Origin: Micrasema longulum
Lineage: Eukaryota; Arthropoda; Insecta; Trichoptera; Brachycentridae
NCBI GenBank assembly: GCA_022494885.1
Contig: JAGVSM010000903.1
Coordinates: 62,001 to 126,000 of the forward strand
Direction of reading: 5' to 3'
Length of the DNA stretch: 64,000 nucleotides
This document shows positions 22,466 to 34,447 of the stretch, in pieces (the stretch's first letter is position 1; each line of letters starts with the position of its first letter). Below the pieces are notes generated by a model. That model saw only the letters and a list, made by a program, of their open reading frames with translations. It did not search any database and was not told the origin of the DNA. Made by a program: the position numbers and the translations under genes.

Positions 22466-23081
22466 AAAGGTTTGATTCAACAAGGTTTGGGGCAACAAAA
22501 TGAACGGAGCACTAAGCACAGTAATTTTTAATAAAAATATGTCAATCGAAGCTAAACTGGCAGTGCACAACGGAGTTTTAGTCCCAACACTTATGTATGG
22601 AAGTGAAACATGGAACTGGCAGAGGAAGGATGAAAGCCGAGTGAACGCGGTTGAAATGCGATCTCTTAGACGAATGTGTGGGAAATCAATGTATGACAGG
22701 GTTACGAATGATGAAATCAGGCGAGAGTGTAAATCTGAGACAAGTATAATTGATAAGATTAAGAAAGGGTCTCTGAGATGGTTTGGACACGTAGAACGAA
22801 TGGACGACGAGAGAATGGTGAAACAAGTATATATGGCAAAAATGAACGGCAACGTTAGACGAGGACGACCAAGGAAGACGTGGCATGATCAGATAAACCA
22901 AAATCTTAAGTCTGGTCATGTCAAAAGCAGACAGAACCGAAGGGCATATATGACAAGATGTATGAATGTGGAAGAAGCTAGGAATGTATGCCAGGATAGA
23001 CGTGTGGCGGTCCATTCTCTCTGCCTACCCCTACGGGGAAATGGCGTGATGGTAGTAGTAGTAGTAGTAAAGGTTTGATTC
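22466..23081 (+). mobile_element. LINE-A insertion with 13-bp target-site duplication
   Basis: The inserted DNA is 22479-23068, flanked by AAAGGTTTGATTC at 22466-22478 and again at 23069-23081. Frame 22500-23078 stays open for 192 codons: MNGALSTVIF, AKLAVHNGVLVPTLMYGSET, SLRRMCGKSMYDRV, LRWFGHVERMDDERMVKQVY, GRPRKTWHDQINQN, VCQDRRV. The 3' end is a (TAG)n tail. It is 5'-truncated in the region just after the RT domain, so it cannot move on its own. The long open frame and exact TSD indicate a relatively recent insertion. Confidence 0.93.
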
Positions 23082-24590
23082 TATTCAGATAAATTAAAAA
23101 AATATTTTAATTTATGATCGTTTTTATAGTGTGTTTGTGTGGGTCATAACGTTAACATACGAGTATGTATCTATTTATTTAAATTTTAATAAATGTGCAT
23201 AAGCGTCTCTAATTACTATAGAACTTTTTAGCAAGTCACGACATGAAAAATAGTTATCGTTTCATAATGTTATTGTATTAAAAAAATATACACAAATATG
23301 TATTAATATATTTCAATATCTTTCACTTTAGTTCAATAATACATATTTTTTTCAAATTATTTATACTTATTGGTTTTGTATATGGATAATTGATTTTATA
23401 ATAAAGATTAACCGGTCCCGAAAATGCCGCAAAAGCGATGAGACCAGTCTCCGGTTATTCCAAAGGTGCCGATTTATGTTTCATTCGTCTTTTATTTATA
23501 TAATGAACATTTAACAACATTCTTCAATGAATGTCATTTTCGAGTTTATTTTAGACATTTAAATAAATTAAAAAATTAATGTCTACTTTCTGGGTTTCTT
23601 AATTTTGAATTTTTTTTACATATTTTTCATGTCGTCCAAATGTTTTATTTATTTTTTCTGTCATTATTACATTAGATAGGTAAAATTTTTTCGAATTCCA
23701 CAAATTTTTTTCTAAAAACTAAATTCCGGGATATTTTCTTTCCTAAATCCATCAAAAAAATTGGCGTGGACCTAATGATGCAAAACTCAGGTAAAAAGTG
23801 CAAGTGTAAATTCTTACAAATGCATTTTTAATTTCCTACATCGCTGCTTGGATACCTAAGTTTTGAGTCAGTTGGCAATGGCACTTGATAAAAGATGCGC
23901 AATCTACAGTTTGTTTAAATTTCAAATCGTTTTATTTTAGTGCGATATTTTTACTTTTGTTTGTCATATTGTGGTTAAGAGCTCTAAGCTGTTTCGTTTT
24001 TGATACCTTTATGAAAAGCAGAAATGAGTGAAGAGATAGTAAATACAAATTCTTCTGTAGAGACAAAATACATTATCGGAACGTGGGGAGCCTTTTCTAC
24101 TATTCAATTCCTTTGTTGCTTCTTCCATCAGTTTCTACGATAGCAGAAGTTTACGAGAATTTTTTTTTTTAATCTACAGTAATACTAAAAAACTTTTTGT
24201 ATTATGAGTATATACATACATTTATATATTGTTGTTAAATTTCTTTTACGAAGTTCTAACTGTCCCATCCCCGGTAAATTATTTTTTTTCAAAAAAACCT
24301 TTTACAAAAGATCCGCGTATTTTATGTTATTATGTATGTATGTATGTACGCCGTAATTTTAATACGCCTTTCATACTCTTTAATTTAAAAAACTTGTATG
24401 TATTATGTATTTTGTTAATTTTGAAAAATATATATTTTAATATTTTAAATCACCCAACACCTCGTGCTCGTAACTCGAAACGACGTTTAATAAGTGACAC
24501 GACTTAAACGCCGTAAATGTAAACAAACGACTCATAGAAATTTGTAGCTTTAACTCCATAAAACCATCGACATTTTAGGAAAAACAATTG
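23082..24590. other. No gene seen; short (TATG)n
   Basis: AT-rich. A small TATGTATGTATGTATGTAC microsatellite lies at 24331-24349. The ORF 24229-24507 is unremarkable and contains it. Confidence 0.5.
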
Positions 24591-24591
24591 A

Positions 24592-24619
24592 TGACGTCAC
24601 ACAGCATCCGATGACGTCA
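24592..24619. promoter_or_regulatory. Two TGACGTCA words 20 bp apart
   Basis: Perfect CRE palindromes at 24592-24599 and 24612-24619. The same octamer is part of repeat R5, so this may be an R5 remnant and not a functional enhancer. Confidence 0.35.
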
Positions 24620-25321
24620 CGATTTATAGTTTTTTTAGCATTATTAAAATGATTAGAATTAAATTATTTATACCTCACTTAATTATAAAAAAGATTTAGT
24701 AAGAATAGTACCGATTGTTGTATATAATTTACTAGCTAATAAAAAAATAAACGAGAGTTAGACATTCATTTCATTTATAATCTTTGGAAGCAATACGAAT
24801 TATTCTAACATTATTTTTTCATGTAAATAAATGTATGTCCTATAAAATGGAAGGTAACATTTTATCCTATAATTAATATTATTATTATGTAGATTCCTAC
24901 ATGTTTTATTATATGCGTATTTTAAAAAAATGCCTGTTTGGCCTACATATTTTACGCACGTATTTTTAGTCATTACGATAAAGAAGTTTCCTATTGCATA
25001 TTTTAAAATTTATCAAAATCATATTTAGTTTTATATAAAACATAATTTTTTAATTAAATTATTCTTTTAATTTTTTTCATACTTAAATAACATTATCCGT
25101 TAATCTAGGAGGCAGAAACCTAACCGCCTATGTGCCTATGTGCTGTGAAACTGCAGGATTATATGGTTTTCTAACTCAAAACTATAAAAAAATATTTTAA
25201 AACTCAATTTTTTGGAATAAAACAATATTTTTTAATATAAATATAGGCTAAAATACCAACCGATTATGCACTATCTTGCAAAAAATGTGCCGTAATCAAT
25301 TTAAAAATTCTTCATACTTGA

Positions 25322-25621
25322 AAAAATAATAAGATCACAAAATCTTACGTTAAAATACTTTGGGAACATTGTGTTTTTAAAATATCTTGGCTAGATCTGC
25401 TGCTCGAAAATTGCAACATCACACAAATGATAGCAGGTATATTTGCTAAGGGTATTTTGTGTCGGGTTACGCCAAAATTTAAAAGGGGAAGAAATGATAA
25501 ACGGTCTTGGACACTGAAAGGCGTAATGGACAATCTCGTAAGGGAGCATCATAATTGCCTCGCCAATTTTTGGGGAAAAAATGAGAAGGGTGAATTCATA
25601 GGTAATAAAATTTTCGTCTAT
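25322..25621 (+). other. Unassigned open stretch, possible exon or element fragment
   Basis: The frame stays open from 25322 to 25975. The first 95-100 residues are compositionally protein-like (ILWEHCVFKISWLDLLLENC, RVTPKFKRGRNDKRSWTLKG, EHHNCLANFWGKNEKGEFIG) with many W, C, H and N and little AT-codon bias. A GTAATA donor-like site follows EFIG at about 25602. The later half of the frame runs through tRNA-like SINE pieces (25712-25790 minus, 25903-25980 plus) and cannot be genuine. I recognise no family. It may equally be old transposon coding sequence. Confidence 0.3.
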
Positions 25622-25711
25622 GATTTTATCTTTTTTATAGAATTTGGTAAAGTATGCAGAGTAATTAAAACATTCGATATATTATTAGAGCCATTAAAAA
25701 AAAAACCCTAT

Positions 25712-25980
25712 GGTTACACACGGTCCAGGTTTTTTCGTACCCAGGACCTCAAGCATAAAAGTCAAATGCACCAACTACGACACTATGAGGCGGAAATTTC
25801 TTCACTCGATTTCCTTTTTCAGGATTTTTACCTGAGAGCAACTATCGAGTCGAAAACGATCTTCCAGCCAAACGAATTCAGCCCCGAGTTTAGTGTTTTG
25901 CAAATTTGCCTACCATGTAAGAGATCTCGGGTTCGATTCAGGAATATTTTTAACGACACTGGTCCCATGAAGTGAGTATT
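25712..25980. mobile_element. Two tRNA-like SINE fragments, opposite orientation
   Basis: At 25712-25790 (minus) CCCAGGACCTCAAGCATAAA and CACTATGAGGC resemble a SINE1 head. At 25903-25980 (plus) TTTGCCTACCATGTAAGAG and CTCGGGTTCGATTC are a clear SINE1 head without its body. Confidence 0.6.
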
Positions 25981-25999
25981 TGTGTCCCAATAAATGTAA

Positions 26000-26820
26000 A
26001 TAAAATTATATTGCGAATGAATTAATAAATATAAGAAATAAATAAACAGATGGTTTACTCATAATGCACCTATTGACCGGTATTTTTACACATTTGACAT
26101 ACATAAAGCATGTCGACTAATGTTAGTTTATGCCCACTCGTAGGTACATAATACAAGATTTGTCTAGATCGCCAACTAAAACGATGATCCAAGATTCATA
26201 TCACATGGATACCGAAATCTCGTTCTTTCCTTTCACGCAAAAAGGTTTTTACAAACCCATCCTGAACAGACAGAAATATTATAAATGATTTGTTTTCGTT
26301 GCATTGTGCAACCAGAAATACAACACCCTTTTTAGAAATAAATTCAAGAAAATAACAAAATGCCCGAATATCCTATCTGGAATCGAACCCGCAACCCAAA
26401 TTTCGTTTGTTTCGAGACATATTGATCATTCTTTTGTAACTGGAGACATGTAGATCGGTCAAAGAGGAAGATGCCGATTTTTTGCTATAAGCCATTTGAA
26501 TTGTAAGGGTCCAACATAAATACACAATCCTTGGATACCAAAACTCCGTTAAACGAACTGTTTTCTGTTAGCATTTTCGACGACTTCAAGTGATTTGATG
26601 GTTTTGAATTGAAACGAAAGGCCTGAGGGAAGGTCTTGGAACCAGCTACCTGCTGCAGATTTATATTCCTTTGAAAGTGTTCAGCATTATTGGGCAAAAT
26701 TGTAACCCGAACAGATTTGCTAAAAGATGTAGGGATCACCAAGCTTCGGTCAAAAATTATGTAACTAAAATAAAATACGTCAAAGTTTAATTTGTTGCAA
26801 CAGAGGGAAAAAACATTTTT
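26000..26820. other. No gene seen; one tRNA-like scrap
   Basis: A degraded minus-strand B-box (GGAATCGAACCCGCAACCC) lies at about 26370-26390. The minus-strand ORF 26847-26485 begins inside an R-repeat and has no recognisable domain. Confidence 0.45.
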
Positions 26821-26821
26821 G

Positions 26822-27025
26822 GGAAGAAAATATGGATGTCCAGGCATTTACAGGGCTTAGGACTTTTCATTGGCTGGTTTAAGTACCCACTTTACACACA
26901 TCACCATTCACCATTCTGCCTATGTTTAAACATCTACATTTCCTCAACTCTTCCATCTATTGACTTTTTTTACTATTTGGACAAGTTAGATCATCTTAAA
27001 ACATTTGGACACACTCAAAACACTT
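26822..27025 (+). repeat. R-repeat copy
   Basis: GTCCAGGCATTTACAGGGC, TTTCATTGGCTGGTTTAAG and CACCATTCTGCCTATG follow the family consensus. The 3' part (ATTTGGACACACTC) is shortened. Confidence 0.75.
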
Positions 27026-27044
27026 TTTAATTTTTTAATTTTAA

Positions 27045-27236
27045 AAAAAAAGCAATAACCCGCTTAGCCTTTATCGTAGAGGCCTGTCAGTGGGTTACAA
27101 AGAAATAGTATATAAGAAAGTTTTGCATAATGCACCACAATATACGACAAATTGAAAAAAAAATTGTTGGATATTTTTTTCTTGCAACTAGCGGGAATAG
27201 AACCCGCGCCGGTAACAGTTGGCCGTGCAACGGCGC
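27045..27236 (-). mobile_element. SINE3 copy
   Basis: Minus strand: head GCACGGCCAACTGTTACCGG, B-box GGTTCTATTCC, then GCTAGTTGCAAGAAAAAAAT and CCCACTGACAGGCCTCTACG. It parallels 22191-22430. Confidence 0.65.
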
Positions 27237-27404
27237 CTGTTTCATTTAAACTGTGCCAAATTCAAAATTGAATACTTATTTGTAAATAACTTCACTTTTA
27301 AAAAGCACTCTTCAAGTATAATACAACAAAAATGCTTCTTTAGTCATCTCTAATAGTAATGATATACCTACTTAAAAACGCTGAATTTGGTTAGGCTATT
27401 TTTT

Positions 27405-27690
27405 ACAATCTTCCTCGTTTTCTGCACCCATCAGCATTCAGATAATTTTTACCGTTCTTTAGCTTTTACTTCGCTCCACATGTCTAAACCAACGCAGTAC
27501 TCTTTACTTGATTATGTCGATAATGCTTGTCATATGTCCCTACAATGCGCAGGGATCTCGAAAATAGAAAAATTCGTCGTGTGTTCAATTCAAGAAGTAT
27601 AAATATAGTAGCAGCGAGTTACGTATGCAAAGAAAGATTAAAGTGGCATTCTATCCTCTCTGCCAACCTTTATGCCAACAGCGGGATGGT
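27405..27690. pseudogene. Two LINE-A/C scraps in opposite orientation
   Basis: 27405-27560 (minus) matches the LINE-C segment at 50060-50270 (TCCTCGTTTTCTGCACCC, CCAACGCAGTACTC). 27596-27690 (plus) reads VCKERLKWHSILSANLYA, corresponding to the LINE-A end VCQDRRVWRSILSAYPYG. Neither has coding potential. Confidence 0.55.
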
Positions 27691-27750
27691 TCGTTTTATT
27701 GTCTACCTATTTATTGTTAAGATTTATTCATTAACAATTTTAAGAAAACT

Positions 27751-27846
27751 GTGACTGAATTCATAGTTAGTCGATTGTGACTGAATTCATAGTTAGTCAA
27801 CTGTGACTGAATTCAAAGTGTGACTGAATTCATAGGTTAGTCAAAT
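27751..27846 (+). repeat. Four-copy 26-bp minisatellite
   Basis: Units begin GTGACTGAATTCATAG and end GTTAGTCAA or similar. Copies 1, 2 and 4 are about 26 bp and copy 3 is shortened to 17 bp. Confidence 0.9.
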
Positions 27847-27910
27847 AGTCCCTTATGTTAATTAGGTAATATTTTGATAACTTGTAGGCATAATTATTAC
27901 AATAAGTATA

Positions 27911-28170
27911 CATCATCATCATTCCCTTTCGCACCTAATGGTGCATAGGGCTCTGCATTGCTACATCAATTGCAGCGTATCTTGATCATTTTTGTTACGT
28001 GAAGGTGAGATGACTAGTCTTACGCTTCAGGTACCAGTCCAGGGACTATAAAATATTCTAGTGTAAAAACAACCTTTTAAATAAATATTTCAAATCAACC
28101 ATGTCGGGAATCGAACCCGAGACCTCTCGCATGGACAGCGAAAGCGCTGACATTACATCACAAGGTCGAC
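27911..28170 (-). mobile_element. SINE1, full length
   Basis: Tail seen as CATCATCATC at the left, body and a complete tRNA-like head ending GTCGAC at the right. B-box intact. About 260 bp. Confidence 0.9.
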
Positions 28171-28254
28171 AAAGTAGATAACTTGATAATATTGATGGAA
28201 TGAGGCAGCTCATTGAGCAAAAAAAAAATAATGCTTTCATGTATCGTATTATTT

Positions 28255-28428
28255 TAAGTTTTATGATTTTGAAATTACTCCGCCTGTGACGTCACAAGTT
28301 ATCTTCGGTGAGTTCTCCTGATTGGTGGGTCGGCTTCCCGTAAACCAGAAATATATAACACCACTTTATAATTGGTTGATCCGAAAAAAACTAGTGATGT
28401 CGTTCAAAGTAGTTTTTATTTTTTATAC
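28255..28428 (+). repeat. R5 repeat copy
   Basis: GAAATTACTCCGCCTGTGAC, TGACGTCA at 28287-28294, a CTGATTGGTGGG CCAAT-type word, and GATGTCGTTCAAAGTAG near the end. Confidence 0.65.
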
Positions 28429-28449
28429 ATTTTCGTGAAACTTTCACTT

Positions 28450-28565
28450 TCCATTATGTTGTATTCTAACTCAACACAGGACTTTTGGCCTCATGGAGTT
28501 AGGGATATGTAATTTTTTTTTGTGATGTATATGTATTTCTATGAATAAATATATAAAAATAAAAA
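28450..28565 (+). mobile_element. LINE-H 3' terminus
   Basis: Words ATTATGTTGTATTCTAACTC, AACACAGGACTTTTGGCC and an AATAAATATATAAA tail are shared with 44700-45140 (minus) and 45836-46100 (plus). Position-specific 3' truncation and the A-rich tail suggest a LINE end. No ORF is attached here. R6 follows at 28584-28665. Confidence 0.6.
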
Positions 28566-28583
28566 CGATATACTACGCCGTAC

Positions 28584-28665
28584 AATTAAATGCTCTAATT
28601 TTTACCGCGCGTAAGAAAACATTTTTTATATACAGTTTCCCATAACACTGAACTTCTGCATTGAA
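28584..28665 (+). repeat. R6 repeat copy
   Basis: AATGCTCTAATTTTTACCGC, GCGTAAGAAAACATTTTT and CAGTTTCCCATAAC align with 15822-15900. Confidence 0.6.
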
Positions 28666-28669
28666 TGAA

Positions 28670-30300
28670 CTTATCTGTAAAATACATAAAAAAATGCAAT
28701 TATTATTTGGATTTGTTCCGACGTTTCGACTACCATTGCGGCTAACATTGCATCCACACAGTTTATCCTGAAGATATCTCCTGCAATGGTAGCCGAAATC
28801 ACAGAACGAATCCAACTGACACGGGATCACCCAAAAATATACAAATTGATAACAGTCGCCGTGAAAACCTACGCACCTATTTAAAATCAGACAAATTTAC
28901 GAATCGAAGTGTTTTAAAATGGTTTACCTCCTCTGATTTGGGTTGCATCCTTGGGCATCATCCTTCTAGGAAATTAAAAGTAAAAGTGAAAGAGCCGCAA
29001 AGTGTGACGACCCCATTCCTCTCCCACTCACACACTCTTACCGCCTGCCCTGCGCCTCTCCTCACAGTCCTAGAGAAAAATGCTCCATAATCATAAACCT
29101 CGGACAATCGGTCGTTTATTTTGCACTAAATTTTATCGTTTTATGCACGCCGAATACTTAAATTATTATATTACCTCTAACAGCAGAGGAAACGTGTACC
29201 GAGATGCAAATTCAACCTTTTTTAACCATGCCCAAATTTTGAATTGCGTCCAATAAACTATTTCTAGAGCATTTGAGGAAGACATAACTTAGTCATAAAA
29301 CATTTTGCACGTGAAAAATACTAGAAGCATTGACAACAACGATATTTTGTTCATTTTTAAATACATATAAACATTTAATAATGTAGAACAAATAGACGGC
29401 GTACACATGAACCTCGCAATAAGTCATTTATGTAGATATTGATAGAATAACTTAAAACAAATTAACGCGTGTAGTAAAATATATTTATGATATCAAACAA
29501 CATAATGATACGAAAATTACAATGCAAACATTAAAACCTGGATACTAACTTACTAGTAAAGTCTAATTGTTTCAATACTGCTTAGCATTACGCCCTGTGT
29601 ATTTCATATTTAAGTTAATTTGATTTTTAGTATACTTTTATTGCAGTTTAAACATGTAAGTAATTACACTCAATTCTTAAATTGACTTTAAATATTTATT
29701 TTTATTCGAAGTGACTTCTCAAAAAGTGAAAAACTAATTCTTGAAAGAGACTACACATTCTACTTCTATCTGAATTATATTACCTTGAAGATTGCATATA
29801 TAAGACTGATTATTTTTAATTGAATTATTAAGGTGCGCTTCAGTTCATATACTTAAATCTTGTGTGGCTATGATGTCACATGAGTCTACATACAATACAA
29901 GACTTGATGTATTGCGTTTTGCGATAACAGGCCTAAATTATGTAATTATTTATAATATATGAACTATGGGATTAGATTATTTAACAGTTTATTTAAATAT
30001 GTGACTAATTTCAGCTTTTAAATACCTGTTTTTTTTTTATATCTCTTCTTTTGCTTAATTAATGTGGTACGGCGTTATAAGTACCCTTGCAAAATATTTT
30101 TTTATCAAGATTGTTTAACATATATTAGGGGCGAATAAGAGAAATAAACGCATTTAATTACAATAAAAATCACCACTGTCACTGGGGTTTGAACTGTCAG
30201 TAGAGTCGCAGTGAGTCACATCTTGCTGGAGGGTGTGATTCTATAAATTCTGCGTTCTACTGGCAACACTACTGTCCTTAGCGTCCACGTCACGAATAGC
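28670..30300. other. No gene seen
   Basis: AT-rich apart from a pyrimidine/CpG-containing patch at about 28985-29080. The ORF at 28830-28573 (minus) overlaps R6 and is not credible. Confidence 0.5.
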
Positions 30301-30320
30301 AGACAACAAAAGGATGAAAG

Positions 30321-30581
30321 GTGAGTTTCTGGCGCCTCCAAACCAGAAGCGACCAGTTAAAAGAAGGTAACCCCGACAGAAAAGTTCACCAGAGAAGGCA
30401 ACGAGAAACCACTACGGCAAATACATCAATAAGCAGTCCTGACCTGCGAAATATTGAAGTAGTGCGGGAAATAAATACTTTCGCTGCGGTGACCGCCAAC
30501 GTCGCGTCTGGGGGACCCGACAAGGGAACGGATGACGATGAAGAAATATCACCAAAAATATGTTACACAAATCAAATTTAA
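30321..30581 (+). other. Unassigned 86-codon ORF in a GC-richer patch
   Basis: The frame encodes a hydrophilic, charged peptide (HQRRQRETTTANTSISS; ending GTDDDEEISPK) and sits in a 300-bp block (30180-30560) that is clearly GC-richer than its surroundings. An ATGAAAGGTGAGTTTCTGGC start in another frame gives only 18 codons. No domain recognised. It could be a transposon gag-like fragment or an exon; I cannot decide. Confidence 0.2.
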
Positions 30582-31765
30582 AACTTTAGAGAATATCCTC
30601 AATCAATAATATAATAATTTAAAGATATTTGCGATTCACGTATTATTTTGAAAAAAAAAACTAATGTATTTCGTTTACCTGTGCAGATTCGTAATATAAT
30701 AAAGGACAATTTACAACAATAATGATTGTTATTTACCGTCCCACCGTTTCGTCCTACGCATTGCGTGAATCGGGATTCTTTTCGTCATGGGAAAATCCTA
30801 CGTGAAAGCAGTTGAAGAATTCTAAATAAATAATAATATGCAATAGGCAGGAATAAAGGGTATTATGACTTTCCCCGCATAAAGGATTCAGCAACGTGCA
30901 TTGTCCAGTGGCCCCCGTGTGAATATATTCCCATATCCTTCGTTTTGCACAAGAAGGGATGACTGATCGGAAGCTTTGCGCAAAAAGGATCAATAATTTA
31001 ATGTGCCCACGTCAATATCTTAACATCCATTTTCAGGTAGAAACTTCGTGGGAATCAGTGGCCTTTGTTTGTTAGAATGCCTATTACTTGTTTACTTCAA
31101 ATGTTTGTCGGAGATTCGTATGGGTATGGTCAAGTTGTTGCGTGCGTAGGTCTGTATTATTTACTTTGATCTATATTGGAGTGTGTAGATACTTAATATC
31201 TGTTTACTTTGATATTTTGCTGAAAATAAACACCCATATTAAGATCAACTTGTAAGTTTTCATAAAATAAATAATTTACATGTAACACCAAAATATTGAT
31301 AACTACGAATTATATTACCTATGTATGTTATAATAATATGAACGGCTAAATCATGAAAACTAAACAAGCATCATTAATTTTCTAAATTTTTTTTTCATCT
31401 TTCCTTTACGAGTGTAGACATTGAATATTAAATATATATGTGGAGGCAATGTAAAATTAATGGATGTTGCCATGTTGAATTTCATTTACATAGGTAAGTT
31501 ATGAAGATATTCAAACGTGATTAACTTCATTAAATGTGAAGAACTCAATGTTTAAACAAATGTAAATAGTATATTTACTATTATCATAGATAACTTATAA
31601 AGTGACTCGCGGGCGCTTCACAAATTGAATATATTAATACTGATTTCAATTTTAATTTAATATTAAATACAGTTCTTATAACGTCCGATTTCTATTAGAA
31701 ATGTTTTTTTTTGGCTAGTTTAAATACGACATGCCGCTACAGGGCGCCAGCTATAAAATCATTTC
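30582..31765. other. No gene seen
   Basis: AT-rich; only background ORFs. Confidence 0.5.
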
Positions 31766-32316
31766 CTATAGTCCTTAAAATGTAACATGATTACAATGAC
31801 AGTTGTCAGAAAAAGTGACTACATAACTTTGTAGTAACGTCAAAGGAGTTATTTATATTGACACACGAAAAATCATTTGTATCTGGCGTGTTAATTTATT
31901 TTTTTAATACAATGCTTGAAACATAAATCAACATTAATATATAAAATCAGCTTTAAAACTAAAAAAAAACTAAAATAAACCTAATTATTAACGACGTTCT
32001 TACAAGGTTACATCATTTGCAAAAACGTTAGAGATGGGACAAATTGATCAATGTAAATTGATCGAATAAAAAAAATATTCGTTTGATGTTGTTCATGAAA
32101 AAAGTATAAATGTCTCATTTTTCGATGAACAATTATGTTAAACACATTATAATAGGCTTTTTTTTCATTTTTTTTATCAATTTTCGGAAACAGAGTTTCA
32201 CGATTGCATGAAATAACTGATAAAATTGATTTGATCGGTGATCAGTAATTTCCCATCACTGATGAAATTAATTTGACAGCTGTCATTCTAATCAAGCTAT
32301 ATTTTAAGGACTATAG
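31766..32316. mobile_element. DNA-transposon-like element, 551 bp, about 43-bp inverted ends
   Basis: CTATAGTCCTTAAAATGTAA at 31766 is mirrored by the end at 32316 (complement CTATAGTCCTTAAAATATAG). The arms extend through GATTACAATGACAGTTGTCA with a handful of mismatches. The interior is non-coding and AT-rich. No TSD longer than an ambiguous TA was found, so the superfamily is left open. Confidence 0.8.
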
Positions 32317-33337
32317 TTGAGTTCGTTTTATTGCTTGAATATCAAATGATTTTTCCTTTTCTAAAATAAAATTATTATAATTACAAATGTATGATAACAG
32401 AACTGTGCATGAATGTAACATTCTGATTTTCAATCTAAGGCATATTATCATAATTGATAACAACTGCTCGGTTCTAAAATCAATTACTCAAATAAGTCAA
32501 AAATGCCACTTCATTGTTCCTGTCTTTAATGTTCGGTTCCTTGCTTATCCATTAAAAAGATCACATCTATACCAACAAAATTCAATGCATAAACCACTCT
32601 GCGTTTTCACAACTGCTTGAATCCCTCGCTAATGATGACATAACATGTGTACCACGTCACCAAGTTGCAGAAGAATCGATCATGATATGTTCATCTCTTC
32701 AATTCTGCAGCTCACAATAGGAGACTAATCTCTTACATGGACCAATCCTCACGAATCGAAAGCATGAAAAAAGATGCATGATGCAATCGAAACGCAGAAC
32801 GTGCCTACCATAATATCGAGCGAAATTTTTTGCATTTTATGGCGTATCGATAAATACTTACAATCCTAAGGATTAAATCCGTTTGTATCTTTGAAATCCA
32901 ATTTTACGATTTGCATTTTAAATGTTTATCTTAACACGTTAAAGTATATAATAGAGGCTGGCCGCAATACAAAACTACCGGTGGCGGTGGTTACAATTTA
33001 AAAATTGTATATTTGTTTTGTTTGATATTTAATATTTAATAACATAAATAATGTATAATTGTGTAAAAGGGATGGCATTATTTTTGTAAAATATCTGATA
33101 TTTAACAAAATAATGATAAACAATATCCTAGAAACTTTGTTCACCATATTATAATTCAAGCTACCTACTGGTCTGTTAGGAGAGCTGGCGCAGGCAATAC
33201 ATTTACACATTGCGCTTGTGTAGTATCTGTGAATAAGCGTTAAGACGCGCTTATTAGCGTGACAGAGACAACTAGACAACGGAGAAGTATCAAATAAATA
33301 AATAAATCTTATTGGACACGTAGAACAAATAGGTATA
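32317..33337. other. No gene seen
   Basis: Background ORFs only (32387-32620 plus, 33279-32998 minus), without recognisable domains. Confidence 0.45.
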
Positions 33338-33545
33338 TAAATACACCGCCAGAATGTTTTTTTTTTTTATTTCTTATATTTTGTATTGATAATAAGTTTA
33401 ATGTCACAAGAGTAATAATATACACGAGTAAATCAATCTTCCACTCAGCTTTTTCAAATGCAATCGGTTTATTGTTTAAAAATAAAACACTTTTTTTAGG
33501 TTTGCAAGACTTAAATCAAGACAAAATATGTGTCCCATAAAGGGT
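33338..33545 (+). repeat. R8 repeat copy 1
   Basis: Shares TAATGTCACAAGAGTA, CTTCCACTCAGCTTTTTCAA and AGGTTTGCAAGACTTAAATC with 58517-58728, in the same order and spacing. Non-coding, about 210 bp. Confidence 0.75.
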
Positions 33546-34211
33546 TAAGGCAGTCTTTTAATTGATTTTTTATTTGGAAAATGCAGTAGGAATTTATAAA
33601 TAAATAAGGATAAAAAAAGTATTAGATATTGCTTTAGTAAAAAAGTGTTAAACCTATCTAATTTTTAAAAATACACGTTAGGATTAGTATTCTGTTTTGG
33701 TTCATATAAGCCAAACTCGAAAAAAAAAAAAAAACAATACGAAGTATTCTAACCGATAAATCTAGATAATTTCCGTTTGTACAGTAGATTTTATATTATT
33801 ATAAGTATTACCTATGCACAATTTTACACATGTTACATCTGTGGATTAGGTACAAGATCTTCTAAATATAGCTACACGGCACACGACCATAAAAATCTCT
33901 TTTTTTACCTACAACTAACTACCAACTCCCCCTGAAGTAACAGCAGTGTGAGGGCGTGTCCCCTTTATTTTTGAAAGCTCAGATTACCCCTTCTCTCTGT
34001 AAATAATCAACTTACCGAGTGCCTAAAAACTATAAAAAAACAAGAATAAAGGAGTGCCCCTCCAGCACCAGTAACAATATTAATGTATAGACGTAATAAT
34101 AGCTATGACGTTTCATGGCTTTTTTCCTCCCACTTTGGAGATTCAACATATGGATACACATAACGCACACACATAAATATAAATATAGTTAGATAATTCA
34201 TGTATCGCCAT
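33546..34211. other. No gene seen
   Basis: AT-rich, with a GC-richer patch near 33920-34000 that matches nothing recognised. Confidence 0.45.
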
Positions 34212-34430
34212 GCGGTAGGTTTTAAGTTTTTTCCGAAACATCCGAGATCATTCCATGCCATATTGCCTGCAATCGCAAATGCGCGTTGAACTGATTTAGT
34301 GTACAGGTAAATTGACTTTTCCTTTTGCCTTAGATGTAGCTAGTCTAAGTATAAGGCGTCAGTCAGCTAGTTTATCTGGATCACTTAGTTTTTTTCGATA
34401 TTTCGGATCAGAGTTGTGCAGTGACTAATT
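34212..34430 (-). pseudogene. L2 C-terminal fragment, heavily decayed
   Basis: GGTTTTAAGTTTTTTCCGAA, ATTCCATGCCAT and CGCAAATGCGCGTTGAAC align base for base with 13673-13960 of the coding L2 copy. A short internal gap replaces the region of the ALPAEVR motif. Confidence 0.75.
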
Positions 34431-34447
34431 CAAAAGTCAACATTTTA

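Noticed and set aside
22500..23078. Host gene with a 192-residue ORF
   Set aside because: It is a LINE-A ORF2 C-terminus inside an insertion bounded by a 13-bp TSD.
25700..25975. Second half of the 182-residue ORF as coding
   Set aside because: It runs through tRNA-like SINE sequence in both orientations.
27751..27846. CRISPR-like array
   Set aside because: Repeats are contiguous, without unique spacers, and the genome is eukaryotic.
30321..30581. Confident retroviral gag fragment
   Set aside because: Composition is suggestive, but no zinc knuckle, major-homology-type motif, LTR or primer-binding site was found.
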